Below, one piece after another: positions 16,371 to 24,958 of a DNA stretch of 43,412 nt. The stretch is from the NCBI GenBank assembly GCA_913031205.1, contig CAJWEM010000007.1, positions 1 through 43,412 of the forward strand. Direction: 5' to 3'. The stretch's first letter is position 1, and each line of letters begins with the position of its first letter. A program made the translations under genes and the position numbers. Origin of the DNA: an uncultured Gammaproteobacteria bacterium. Its GTDB lineage: Bacteria > Pseudomonadota > Gammaproteobacteria > Poriferisulfidales > GCA-002705445. The notes beneath the pieces were generated by a model. It was not told where the DNA came from and searched no databases. It saw only the letters and a list, made by a program, of their open reading frames with translations.

Positions 16371-17273
16371 TTAGAACTCTCTTTCAAAAATATAGTTTGA
16401 AATCTCTGCAAATATTGTTTTATCAAAATCAATGCTTTTTAACTTCTCATTAAAAAAATCTTTTTGTTCATTAAGTTTTTTTTGTGCCTCATCAACACCA
16501 AGTAATTTAACATAGTTAGGTTGATTTCTAATTTCGTCTTTATTACTAGTTTTTCCCAAAGTTTTAGAAGAACTTGTACAACCTAACAAATCGTCTTTAA
16601 TTTGAAAACATACTCCTAAAGTTAAACCTAATTCAAGTATTTCTTTTGAGTGATTAGGGTAATTCTTATCTAACATGTAAGGTAACATAATACACGGCGC
16701 TATTAAATTACCAGTTTTCAAGGTATAGATTTTTTCTAATTGTTTCAATTCAACATCTTTATTGTTTATAGCAAGGTCCAAATACTGACCCCCAGCTACA
16801 CCGTGAAGCCCAATCGCAGCCGAAAAGAAATTCACCCAGTTAAGTTGGGTCTCATGTGATATTTGGTTATTTTTTTTGTGACTTAATATTTGAAAGGCAA
16901 GAGACTGAAGAGCGTCGCCTGCAAGAACAGCAGAAGATTCATTAAAAGCAATGTGACAAGACGGAGACCCTCTTCTAATATCGTCATCATCCATACAAGG
17001 CAAGTCATCGTGAATTAATGTATAGGTATGGGTTAATTCAATAGCAACTGCAGGTTGATCAAGTAGCTCAGGATCCAAATTTAAAGCGGATCCGGTTGCG
17101 TAAACTAAAAGCGATCTAATATATTTACTTCCATTTAGAGAGGAATATTTCATTGGTTCAATTAAGTTACATGAACCATCACCATAAATATTAAATACAT
17201 CTTCAATTTTTTGTTGAATCCTACTAGTAAATTTTTTTCTAAATTCATTAAATTCTGTTTTATTATTGCTCAT
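16371..17273 (-). CDS. ispA: Farnesyl diphosphate synthase (short-chain polyprenyl synthase)
   Basis: A 300-residue all-helical prenyltransferase that condenses IPP with DMAPP and geranyl diphosphate to farnesyl diphosphate. The first aspartate-rich motif is DDLPCMDDDD (about residues 89-98) followed by RRGSPSCH; the second is FQIKDDLLG. LNGSKYIRSLL supplies the usual GGKRxR-type substrate loop in altered form (GSKYIR). It overlaps xseB by 11 bases and precedes dxs, the standard operon position of ispA. An octaprenyl synthase is unlikely given this context. Confidence 0.96.
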   Translation of the reverse strand: MSNNKTEFNEFRKKFTSRIQQKIEDVFNIYGDGSCNLIEPMKYSSLNGSKYIRSLLVYATGSALNLDPELLDQPAVAIELTHTYTLIHDDLPCMDDDDIRRGSPSCHIAFNESSAVLAGDALQSLAFQILSHKKNNQISHETQLNWVNFFSAAIGLHGVAGGQYLDLAINNKDVELKQLEKIYTLKTGNLIAPCIMLPYMLDKNYPNHSKEILELGLTLGVCFQIKDDLLGCTSSSKTLGKTSNKDEIRNQPNYVKLLGVDEAQKKLNEQKDFFNEKLKSIDFDKTIFAEISNYIFEREF

Positions 17274-17649
17274 ATTTTTTTATTATAGATTTTGCTTTTT
17301 TTAAATAAGATTCTATCTTAGAAATTTTATCAAGCGCACTTAAGTAGTATTCTGTAGCTTTTTCAATACTGATATCTTGATCTTCAATATTTTCCACGAT
17401 CTTTTCAATTTCTTTAAAAGTTTTCTCTATATCTATTTTTTCAGAAACGCTTTTTTTTATCTTTTTATTCTTCTCTATATTTTTTTCTATCTCTATAAGT
17501 TCCTTATCAGCTTCTTCCGAAAGCTTTATGCCTTTTTCAAAAAGATTTATAGACTCTTCAATCGGAGTTTTTGCTGAGTTGAGTTTTACAATTATTTTTT
17601 CTAAATCATCAATAATGTTTTCATAGTTTCTTTTTATTTTTTTTTTCAT
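17263..17649 (-). CDS. xseB: Exonuclease VII small subunit with two tandem XseB units
   Basis: XseB binds the helical arm of XseA in exonuclease VII, which degrades single-stranded DNA. Family members are usually about 60-85 residues and form one helical hairpin; this one is 128. Residues 9-60 match the family (YENIIDDLEKIIVKL, PIEESINLFEKGIKL). Residues 74-125 repeat it at a constant offset of 65 with no gaps: LEKIIVKL aligns with IEKIVENI, and TPIEESINLFEKG with ISIEKATEYYLSA. The second copy has lost the FEKG turn. The protein is extremely rich in K, E and I. It lies 3 bases after fdhD and overlaps ispA. XseA is not in the window. Confidence 0.9.
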   Translation of the reverse strand: MKKKIKRNYENIIDDLEKIIVKLNSAKTPIEESINLFEKGIKLSEEADKELIEIEKNIEKNKKIKKSVSEKIDIEKTFKEIEKIVENIEDQDISIEKATEYYLSALDKISKIESYLKKAKSIIKKYEQ

Positions 17650-17652
17650 AAT

Positions 17653-18477
17653 TTAGTCAAATATTATATTTTTTTTATTATTATATATTAAAAAAGATCT
17701 TTGCTTCGACCTTGCTATCATAGTTATATTTAAATCCTTAGCTAATTCAATACCCATATTTGTCACTCCTGACCTTGATATAATAATAGGAATACCCATA
17801 TGCTTTGCTTTCATAATAATTTCGGAGGTTAATCTTCCTGTCGTGTAAAATATAATCTCTTCTCCAGCCATGTCATTTAACCACATGAATCCAGCGAGTG
17901 TATCCGCGGCGTTATGTCTACCAACATCTTCAACAAACTCCAAAACATTTTTTCTGTCACAAAGAGCACAACCATGAACAGCTCCTGCTTCTTTATAAAT
18001 GTCATTAAATTTTGTAATTTTTGCAAGAAGATCGAATATCTCCGATCTTTTAATTTTTACACTTGGAAGAGTATTATCATAAAGCTTTTCTATTGTACTT
18101 CCAAAAATTGTTCCTTGACCACAACCCGTTGTAACAGTTTTTTTTTCAAGTTTATCCAATATATTTTTTACATTTTTATTTTTGGTTATCACATTAGATA
18201 TACCAATATCCCATTTCACGTCAATACTTAGAATGTTGTCAATCGAATCAATAATCCCTTGATTTCTCAGATAACCTAAAGTGAGCTCCTCTGGTCTAGT
18301 ACCCAATGTCATAAGAGTAATAAGCTCTTCGTTATCAATTTTTATTGTCAGTGGCAATTCACCAGCAACTTTTGAATCTACTTCTTCCCCTAAATGATTG
18401 TGCGTCAATACTTTATTTGTAGGAGATAGACCACTATTTGAAAGAGTTACTTTTGACTTATTATTTTTTTTGTTCAT
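17653..18477 (-). CDS. fdhD: FdhD-family sulfurtransferase / formate dehydrogenase accessory protein
   Basis: FdhD passes sulfur from IscS to the molybdenum-bis-MGD cofactor of formate dehydrogenases. The 274-residue protein shows RPEELTLGYLRNQGII, GAVHGCALCDRK, FVEDVGRHNAADTLAG, and TTGRLTSEIIMKA followed by SRSGVTNMGIELAK, all typical. The usual catalytic CxxC reads CGQG here (Cys119 only), so the second cysteine is missing. I chose the ATG at 18477, with GAG a short distance upstream, over a TTG at 18489 that would add four residues; the choice is not certain. It overlaps the yfjD-like gene by 17 bases. No formate dehydrogenase gene is visible nearby. Confidence 0.93.
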   Translation of the reverse strand: MNKKNNKSKVTLSNSGLSPTNKVLTHNHLGEEVDSKVAGELPLTIKIDNEELITLMTLGTRPEELTLGYLRNQGIIDSIDNILSIDVKWDIGISNVITKNKNVKNILDKLEKKTVTTGCGQGTIFGSTIEKLYDNTLPSVKIKRSEIFDLLAKITKFNDIYKEAGAVHGCALCDRKNVLEFVEDVGRHNAADTLAGFMWLNDMAGEEIIFYTTGRLTSEIIMKAKHMGIPIIISRSGVTNMGIELAKDLNITMIARSKQRSFLIYNNKKNIIFD

Positions 18478-19726
18478 TTTTAATCTCAAGTTGAACTGTT
18501 TTAACGGCGTTATCCATATTTTCGATTATTTTGAAGGTATGTCCTTGTATATTAATTATATCGTTAATTTTTGGCAAATTTTCTAGATGCTCTAATATGA
18601 AGCCATTAATTGTTTTTGCTTCCTTAGCAACAAGCTTTATATTAAAGATTTGATTTATTTCTCTAATGTGGACTCCACCATCAACTAGAAAGATATTTTT
18701 ATTATCTGTTGGGACAATTTCCTCATTATCAGCTGGGTCACTCGTGAAGTCTCCAACTATTTCTTCAAGAATATCCTCTAAAGTGACAAGACCTTGAATC
18801 TCTCCGTATTCATTAACAATGAAACCAATTCGCCTTTTTTCCTTTTGAAAATTTACAAGCTGTCTATATAAAGAGGTCCCGGAAACTATATAGTATGGTT
18901 TTTTTATTAAACTTTTTATTTTTTCTGTGTCGATACTTTTGCTCGCTAACATTGGGGCAATATTTTTTACATGAACTAATCCAAGAAGGTTTTCAATATT
19001 ATCCTCAAATACCGGGATTCTAGTATATGGAGTATTTTTGAAATTATTCACTACTGATCCTATATCCTCACCAAGGTCTATTCCATATATATCACTTCTT
19101 GGTATCATAATATCTTCAACTGTTGCTTTCTCGAGATCTATTATGCTTTCTAGCATTCTTAAATGAGGTTTAGAAAATTTTATAGATGTTTCTCCCAAAA
19201 TAGTTTTTAGTTCTTCAGAGGATAGAGTGCCTTTTGATAAATTTTGTTTTAGGCCAAGAATTTTAATCAAACTATTTGCAATAAGATTTATAATAAAAAC
19301 AAACGGATAAAGTAAAAACAACATTGGTTTATACAATAAAGATGAAGAATAAGCTATCTTTTCAGAATGCATTTCTCCAATAGTCTTTGGTGTTAGCTCG
19401 GCAAAAATAAGAATAAATATTGTCAAAAGACCAGTTGCAATAGCTAGCCCTAAATTACCATATAATCTTAAAGCAACTAAAGTAGTAATCTGTGTTATCA
19501 ATATATTCGTTAAATTATTTCCTAATAAAATTACACCAATAATTTTGTCAGGATTTTCCAAAAGTTTTTTGGCTGCTTTTGCTCCCTTGTTATTCAGTTT
19601 TGCTTGATGTCTCATTTTATATTTGTTTACAGACATAAGAGCAGTTTCCGATCCTGAAAAGAAAGCAGAAAGTAAGAATAAAACTACAAGTATAATAACT
19701 AAAATTTCGGTTGATATGCTGTCCAA
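18461..19726 (-). CDS. yfjD: HlyC/CorC-family (CNNM-type) membrane protein with CBS pair, YfjD-like
   Basis: A 421-residue inner-membrane protein. The N-terminal DUF21 (CNNM) domain has about four membrane segments, including IILVVLFLLSAFFSGSETAL and GLLTIFILIFAELTPKTIGE. A CBS-domain pair follows (DIMIPRSDIYGIDL, PYTRIPVFEDNIENLLGLVHVKN, GFIVNEYGEIQGLVTLEDILEEIVGDF), then a C-terminal CorC_HlyC domain (FLVDGGVHIREINQIFNI). Relatives are implicated in magnesium or cobalt export. The start must be the TTG at 19726, because the frame closes just upstream and the first membrane helix begins at once. Adjacent ypjD is its usual partner in gammaproteobacteria. Confidence 0.92.
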   Translation of the reverse strand: MDSISTEILVIILVVLFLLSAFFSGSETALMSVNKYKMRHQAKLNNKGAKAAKKLLENPDKIIGVILLGNNLTNILITQITTLVALRLYGNLGLAIATGLLTIFILIFAELTPKTIGEMHSEKIAYSSSLLYKPMLFLLYPFVFIINLIANSLIKILGLKQNLSKGTLSSEELKTILGETSIKFSKPHLRMLESIIDLEKATVEDIMIPRSDIYGIDLGEDIGSVVNNFKNTPYTRIPVFEDNIENLLGLVHVKNIAPMLASKSIDTEKIKSLIKKPYYIVSGTSLYRQLVNFQKEKRRIGFIVNEYGEIQGLVTLEDILEEIVGDFTSDPADNEEIVPTDNKNIFLVDGGVHIREINQIFNIKLVAKEAKTINGFILEHLENLPKINDIINIQGHTFKIIENMDNAVKTVQLEIKNEQKK

Positions 19727-19753
19727 TTTAATTTTCCAGATTTAATTTTTTAA

Positions 19754-20542
19754 TCATATTATTGTTTCTAAAACTAACTTTGTTCCAAAATAAGACAAAA
19801 AGAGAAAGAAAAAACCAATCAATGTAATATTTGCTGCATTGCTTCCTCTCCAGCCATAAACCTTTCGTCCTAAAATCAAGAGCACAAAAATAAACCAAGC
19901 GAAAATAGAAAGAATTGTTTTGTGAGCTAAGTGCTGAGCAAAGAGATCCTCAAGAAAAACTAAACCTGAAATTAGACTAGCCGAGAGAAATATTACACCC
20001 AGAAGTAATAGCTTAAACAACAAATTATCCATAGAATCTAAAGAAGGAAGCCTAGTTATTAAACCCATGGGCCGATTTTTTTGCAATTTTCTTTCTTGCA
20101 GCTTAACTATTATAGATTGTGCGGCAGACAAACCAAGAATGCTATAGCTAATTAGCGACAAAATTACGTGAATAAATATATAGTTATTCAATTCAACATT
20201 TACAGGATTATTTTGAAAGTCAAACAAAAATACTAGTGAAACAATTGGTAAAATTATGATTCCTAAAAACTGTGTATTCCCTATGATAGACGAAATGTAT
20301 AAAGTAATAGAAATTATAAAAGCTACAAGGATCAGCGCATAATTCAGAGATAAATTTACACTAAAGCCATCATTATAAATAGGCGACAGTTGATATGAGT
20401 GTAACAATATTGCAGTTAACCAAAACAACCAGATCAGTGTTTGTAACAATTTACTTGTTTTAACTGACGATAAAAAAGCCCATATTAAAAAGGCCGATAC
20501 AATATAAAACAGAAACGTTAGATAATTTAGGGTACTATCCAT
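19754..20542 (-). CDS. ypjD: CcsA/HemX-like inner membrane protein YpjD
   Basis: A 262-residue polytopic membrane protein with about eight hydrophobic segments, related to the CcsA/CcmC cytochrome c assembly family. The arrangement FIHVILSLISYSILGLSA and FAQHLAHKTILSIFAWFIF, with histidines at membrane edges, and the ending KVYGWRGSNA (compare the family's WGWRG-type motif) support this. YpjD itself has no firmly known role; it usually sits beside the YfjD-type CBS protein, as here with a 27-base gap. It appears to be the first gene of the seven-gene minus-strand run. The 154-base gap to slt holds its promoter, with a TATAAT on the minus strand near 20600. Confidence 0.88.
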   Translation of the reverse strand: MDSTLNYLTFLFYIVSAFLIWAFLSSVKTSKLLQTLIWLFWLTAILLHSYQLSPIYNDGFSVNLSLNYALILVAFIISITLYISSIIGNTQFLGIIILPIVSLVFLFDFQNNPVNVELNNYIFIHVILSLISYSILGLSAAQSIIVKLQERKLQKNRPMGLITRLPSLDSMDNLLFKLLLLGVIFLSASLISGLVFLEDLFAQHLAHKTILSIFAWFIFVLLILGRKVYGWRGSNAANITLIGFFFLFLSYFGTKLVLETII

Positions 20543-20696
20543 AAAGTAAGGCTTTGCTTAAAAATAAGAACGCATAATTTGGTGAATTTTCATATACTAT
20601 ATTATACATTTTTTTTTAAAAAGTGCATTTTTCACCTATATTTAGCATGATTTAAAAAATTTAAATGGATTGTATATTACCAATATTTTTAAAAAA

Positions 20697-22592
20697 ATGA
20701 GATTAAAAACAGTATTATTATCTGGAATTTTACTTTTTTCTGCGAATACTTTGGCAACAAATTATGATGTTGAGCGAAGTAAATACACAAAGGCTTTAAA
20801 ATACTACAAAAACAAAGACTATAAAAACTTTGAAAAATTAAAATCTCAGCTTATAAATTATCCTCTGTACGCTGATCTTGAGTATAAAAGCTTACATAAA
20901 TCAAAAATTAAAAATGATCAAAAAATCATCAAATTCATTGAAAAATATAAAACAAGCTATGTGTCAAGAAAAGCTTATATAAATTTAATTTACAGGTTAT
21001 CCAGCCAAAATAAATACAATAAACTTATACAAAATTATGAAAACATTGGGTCTACAGATTTGCACTGTTTATATATAAGGGCAAAAATAAAAAGTAATTT
21101 AAAAAAAGAAATTGATAAAGAAATAATCCCTATATGGCTTAGTTCAAAATCACAGCCAAAATCATGTGATTTCGTATTCAAATGGTTTTATAAAAAAGGT
21201 AAGTTAACAGATGAGTTGGTTTGGCAAAGAATAAAAATATCTTTGGATAGTAATAATTATAGTCTTGGAAGATATTTAGTAAGATTTTTATCAAATAAAA
21301 ATAAATTCTGGGCAAACAGTCTTCTTAAAACCTACATAAATCCAAAGAAAAACATAATTTCAAAATCTTATAAGAAAAATAATAGATATAGAAATACAAT
21401 TTTGAGATATGGCCTAAAAAGAATTGCAAAAAAAGATTATGTAAAAGCAAAACAATATTTAAAGAAATCAAAATCGTTTTATAGCCTCTCAGATAAAAAA
21501 TATTTTCAACTCTTACAAGAAATTTTTACTCAAGGCTTAAAAACCAATCAAAAGAATATTTTTAATGATAAAGATATGCTTTCTTACGAAAACAATGATT
21601 TATATTTTACGAAAGCGCTGGCAAATTATGCAATATATAATTCTAAATGGCAGAGGTTAATAAATTATATTGAAAAATTTCCTGCTTATGTGTCAGAGGA
21701 ACAAAAATGGATTTATTGGAAGGGTAAGGCAATCTATAAGCTAAATAAAGGAAATTCAAATGAGGTGCTTGGCGATTTAGCAAAAAAAAGATCATACTAT
21801 GGTTTTTTGTCTGCATACTTGATGAATAAACCTTTAAATATTAAAAATATTCCTTATCAAGCATCCAAAGATGAACTTAAAAACCTAGGCTCAAGATTTG
21901 AAATAAATAGAATCTATGAACTTTTTATTTTGGGGAAAAAGAGGGCTGCAAGGAGAGAGCTTAAATATTTAATGGATAATAGCAGTGCAATTAACTTTAG
22001 CTCATTAAGTCTTTTGTTTCAAAAATGGGGCTGGAGTGACGGAGTAATTCTCAGTTATGGCAAATCAAAATATTTTGATCATATTGAAGCTAGATTTCCA
22101 ATTCTTTATGAAGAATATTTTGATAAGTACTCAAAATCAAATACCGAAAAAAGTCTTTTGTTAGGGATTGCTCGCAAAGAGAGTATTTTTATTCAATACG
22201 CGAAATCATCAGCAGGAGCTTTAGGAGTAATGCAAGTTTTGCCGAGAACAGCATACTGGGTTCTAAAAAAATCTAAAATGAAAAAGGTTTCAAGGAACTA
22301 CTTATATAATAAAAATATGAATATATATTTAGGTTCTTACTATTTTAGATATCTATACAATAAAAAGAAGAGTTATGTTGAGGCTATAGCCTCTTATAAT
22401 GCAGGCCCAAGTATAGTTAGAAAATGGAGAAAAAATAATAAAGCTTCTGAGGATGCATGGATTGAATACATCCCTTATGATGAAACAAGAAGCTACACAA
22501 AGTTAGTTCTTGAATATGCACTAGTTTATGATTGGATTCAAAATAAAAAAAACACAATAAGAGTTTCTAAATTAATTAATATAGATAAATGA
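20697..22592 (+). CDS. slt: Soluble lytic murein transglycosylase (Slt70 type)
   Basis: A 631-residue periplasmic enzyme that cleaves the MurNAc-GlcNAc bond with formation of 1,6-anhydro products. A signal peptide (MRLKTVLLSGILLF, SANTLA) precedes a long helical superhelix (about 25-460) that forms the doughnut of Slt70, and a C-terminal SLT domain with catalytic Glu495 in GIARKESIF, then SSAGALGVMQVLP and EAIASYNAGP. I chose the ATG at 20697 because it gives a proper signal peptide; a TTG at 20670 would add nine residues, and neither has a clear ribosome site. The protein is very rich in Lys, Asn and Tyr. It ends 2 bases before convergent metY. Confidence 0.94.
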   Translation: MRLKTVLLSGILLFSANTLATNYDVERSKYTKALKYYKNKDYKNFEKLKSQLINYPLYADLEYKSLHKSKIKNDQKIIKFIEKYKTSYVSRKAYINLIYRLSSQNKYNKLIQNYENIGSTDLHCLYIRAKIKSNLKKEIDKEIIPIWLSSKSQPKSCDFVFKWFYKKGKLTDELVWQRIKISLDSNNYSLGRYLVRFLSNKNKFWANSLLKTYINPKKNIISKSYKKNNRYRNTILRYGLKRIAKKDYVKAKQYLKKSKSFYSLSDKKYFQLLQEIFTQGLKTNQKNIFNDKDMLSYENNDLYFTKALANYAIYNSKWQRLINYIEKFPAYVSEEQKWIYWKGKAIYKLNKGNSNEVLGDLAKKRSYYGFLSAYLMNKPLNIKNIPYQASKDELKNLGSRFEINRIYELFILGKKRAARRELKYLMDNSSAINFSSLSLLFQKWGWSDGVILSYGKSKYFDHIEARFPILYEEYFDKYSKSNTEKSLLLGIARKESIFIQYAKSSAGALGVMQVLPRTAYWVLKKSKMKKVSRNYLYNKNMNIYLGSYYFRYLYNKKKSYVEAIASYNAGPSIVRKWRKNNKASEDAWIEYIPYDETRSYTKLVLEYALVYDWIQNKKNTIRVSKLINIDK

Positions 22593-22594
22593 AA

Positions 22595-23860
22595 CTAATT
22601 TAAAGCTTGTGTTAAATCGTCAATAATATCATCAATATGCTCAATCCCAATTGATAGTCTAACCATATCTTCAGGAACACCAGCAGCCTCAAGCTCTTTT
22701 TTATTTAATTGTCTGTGGGTAGTTGATGCTGGGTGGCAAGCCAAAGATTTAGCATCTCCAATATTAACAAGCCTTACAATTAATTTGAGCTTATCTATGA
22801 ATTCTCCACCTGCTTTTGATCCGCCTTTGATTCCAAAACTCATTATTGCTGAAGCTTTTCCATTCATGTATTTATTGACTAAATGGTTATCTGGATGACT
22901 TTTCAATCCTGGGTAATTTACCCAACTAACTGAATCGTGGTTTTCCAAAAATTCAGCTACTGCAATTGCATTTGAACAATGTCTGTCCATTCTTACAGCA
23001 AGACTTTCTATACCTTGAAGAATTTGAAAACTATTCATTGGAGAAATTGCGGCGCCCATATTTCTTAATGGCACTACTCTTGCTCTTGTTATAAAGGCTG
23101 CAGGACCACAAGCATCAGTAAATACCATACCGTGGTAAGCTGGGTCAGGAGACGAAAGAAGAGGAAATTTATCTGAATTTTCTTTCCAATCAAATTTACC
23201 AGAATCAATAATCATCCCGCCAATTGTTGTTCCATGTCCACACAAATATTTTGTAAGAGAATGGATTACAATGTCAGCCCCATACTCAATCGGTCTGCAA
23301 ACATATGGACTAGGGACTGTATTATCAATAAATAAAGGTATTCTGTTTTTATGAGCGACTTCTGCAATTTTTTCAATATCAGTAACATTTGCAGCTGGAT
23401 TTCCAATTGATTCACAAAATATTAATTTTGTATTTTCATCAATCATTTTTTCCAAACCTTCTAGGTCTTTTACATCACCGAATCTTGCTTCAATTCCCAT
23501 TTTTGGGAAAGTATCTTTAAATAAGCTTACTGTTCCTCCATAAAGCGAGCTCGTTGAAACAATATTATCTCCGTTTGAAGTAATGTTGAGTATAGCTGCT
23601 GTTACAGCTGCCATGCCTGATGAAAAAGCCAGCGCACCGACACCCCCCTCCATTTGCGATACTCTATTTTCCAAAACTTCAGTTGTTGGATTCATTATTC
23701 TTGTGTAAATATTTCCCTTTACCTTAAGATCAAAAAGATCTGCTCCGTGTTGTGTATCGTCAAAAGCGTATGATGCAGTTTGATAAATTGGTACCGCAAC
23801 AGACTTTGTTGTTTTTTCTGGCTCATATCCACCGTGGATAGCAATTGTTTCTATTTTCAT
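22595..23860 (-). CDS. metY: O-acetylhomoserine sulfhydrylase (PLP-dependent)
   Basis: A 421-residue Cys/Met-metabolism PLP enzyme. MetY forms homocysteine directly from O-acetylhomoserine and sulfide, bypassing cystathionine. The PLP lysine is K204 in IHSLTKYLCGHGTTIGG. Other marks are YTRIMNPTTEVLENR, LAFSSGMAAVTAA, FCESIGNPAANVTD and the C-terminal TTHRQL followed by VRLSIGIEHIDDI. Its length (longer than the roughly 390 of MetB or MetZ) and the long insertion around 225-265 favour MetY. A GAGGA ribosome site precedes the ATG. I looked for a SAM riboswitch in the 155-base upstream gap and did not see one. Confidence 0.95.
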   Translation of the reverse strand: MKIETIAIHGGYEPEKTTKSVAVPIYQTASYAFDDTQHGADLFDLKVKGNIYTRIMNPTTEVLENRVSQMEGGVGALAFSSGMAAVTAAILNITSNGDNIVSTSSLYGGTVSLFKDTFPKMGIEARFGDVKDLEGLEKMIDENTKLIFCESIGNPAANVTDIEKIAEVAHKNRIPLFIDNTVPSPYVCRPIEYGADIVIHSLTKYLCGHGTTIGGMIIDSGKFDWKENSDKFPLLSSPDPAYHGMVFTDACGPAAFITRARVVPLRNMGAAISPMNSFQILQGIESLAVRMDRHCSNAIAVAEFLENHDSVSWVNYPGLKSHPDNHLVNKYMNGKASAIMSFGIKGGSKAGGEFIDKLKLIVRLVNIGDAKSLACHPASTTHRQLNKKELEAAGVPEDMVRLSIGIEHIDDIIDDLTQALN

Positions 23861-23987
23861 AAAATCCTCAAAAATTTTTCAATTTAATTAAATTATAAAC
23901 TTCTATTATTATTGAAATAATATCCCATAGTTTGCATTATTTGTAATATTTTTTTAATTTGCATGTGTAATTTTGTCTAAATTTGGC

Positions 23988-23993
23988 TATAAT
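23988..23993 (+). promoter_or_regulatory. Putative -10 box of the cytochrome c gene
   Basis: A perfect TATAAT lies 40 bases before the chosen TTG start. No good -35 box stands 16-18 bases upstream, so only the -10 element is claimed. The remainder of the 23861-24033 gap is AT-rich with no other feature I recognise. Confidence 0.35.
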
Positions 23994-24033
23994 ATATTAA
24001 AGTCTTAATAAAGATTTGATAAATGGAGATAAA

Positions 24034-24651
24034 TTGAAAACAATGAAGTTTTGTATACATTTAGTTTGGCTTTTCCTTTTTAGTATTAATAATATATTTG
24101 CTGACTCAACACCAGAGGAGCTTTCTTCAACATGTCTTGGGTGCCATGGCGTAGTCAGCTACAATAACATCTATCCAGCCTACAAAGTGCCAATGCTTGG
24201 AAATCAGCATAAAGATTATATCGTTGCAGCTTTAAAAGCATACAGATCTGGAGAAAGATCTCACCCAACAATGAGAGCTCAAGCAGCAAATTTGAGCGAT
24301 AATGATATTTCAAAGATTGCTGATTACTTCTCTTCTTTCAAACTTAACGAACAAAGAACACAAAATCTAGATGTAAAGATTATTGATGAAGCAAACGCAT
24401 GTGTTGGTTGTCATGGCCCAGATGGAAACAGCTTGGTTCCTACATTTCCAAAAATTGCAGGTCAATACCAAGATTATTTATTGCATGCTTTAAAATCTTA
24501 TAAAAATGGAAGTCGAAATAATGCAATCATGAGTGGGATTGCTGGAACTTTAACCGAAGAACAGATGATTAAACTTTCAAAGTTTTACGCTTCCCAGATA
24601 GGAATGCAAAAGATTAATCAAGGAACATTCGCTTTAAAGACGTTTGACTAA
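24034..24651 (+). CDS. Diheme cytochrome c4-type protein
   Basis: A 205-residue periplasmic electron carrier with two c-type domains. The signal peptide covers about residues 5-23. Heme 1 binds at CLGCH (34-38) with distal Met80 in HPTMRAQA; heme 2 at CVGCH (123-127) with Met in NAIMSGIAG. The repeated patterns LGNQHKDYIVAALKAYRSG and IAGQYQDYLLHALKSYKNG show the internal duplication of cytochrome c4, which commonly donates electrons to terminal oxidases. A GGAG at 24025-24028, five bases before TTG 24034, points to that start; TTG 24016 and ATG 24043 are alternatives. It ends one base before the ibaG stop. Confidence 0.93.
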   Translation: MKTMKFCIHLVWLFLFSINNIFADSTPEELSSTCLGCHGVVSYNNIYPAYKVPMLGNQHKDYIVAALKAYRSGERSHPTMRAQAANLSDNDISKIADYFSSFKLNEQRTQNLDVKIIDEANACVGCHGPDGNSLVPTFPKIAGQYQDYLLHALKSYKNGSRNNAIMSGIAGTLTEEQMIKLSKFYASQIGMQKINQGTFALKTFD

Positions 24652-24652
24652 T

Positions 24653-24892
24653 TCAAACTAAATTTTTATCCTCTTCGTTCGTGTATGTCTCCATGCTAAT
24701 CGCATGAAGCTCACCAGAACTTATAAATTCATCTAAAGCTTTATAAACAATCTTATGTCTATTTACAGTATTAAGTTCAAAAAATCCATCAAATACAATT
24801 TTTGCTGTATATTTACCTTGGCTACCTTCAACTGTAGCAGTTGATCCTTCTAAAGAAGATTCAATTATTTCTTTTATCTTAGCTTTGTCCAT
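24653..24892 (-). CDS. ibaG: BolA-family protein, IbaG type
   Basis: A 79-residue BolA-fold protein. Such proteins pair with monothiol glutaredoxins to carry or insert Fe-S clusters, and IbaG affects acid resistance in E. coli. The helix-turn-helix-like core VNRHKIVYKALDEFI and the ending GELHAISMETYTNEE match IbaG (YrbA) better than BolA proper. The conserved histidine (NRHK) is present. Its usual neighbour murA is not here. It is divergent from the persulfide dioxygenase gene with a 66-base gap, and tail-to-tail with the cytochrome c gene. Confidence 0.9.
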   Translation of the reverse strand: MDKAKIKEIIESSLEGSTATVEGSQGKYTAKIVFDGFFELNTVNRHKIVYKALDEFISSGELHAISMETYTNEEDKNLV

Positions 24893-24958
24893 ATTTCACT
24901 TTATCCTTTGGATTAAAAATTGTATATTTATAATACTTGAAAATGTAGAATTCATAAA

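Noticed and set aside
17380-17650. Low-complexity A/T tracts as a possible repeat or frameshift scar in xseB
   Set aside because: The tracts encode Lys- and Ile-rich helices in one continuous frame, and both halves match the family, so no frameshift is needed.
20543-20696. GGTGAA and TTCACC in the ypjD/slt gap as a hairpin or operator
   Set aside because: The arms are about 50 bases apart with no supporting stem, so chance is the simpler explanation.
23861-24015. SAM riboswitch upstream of metY
   Set aside because: The gap is plain AT-rich sequence without SAM-I or SAM-II core motifs or suitable stems.
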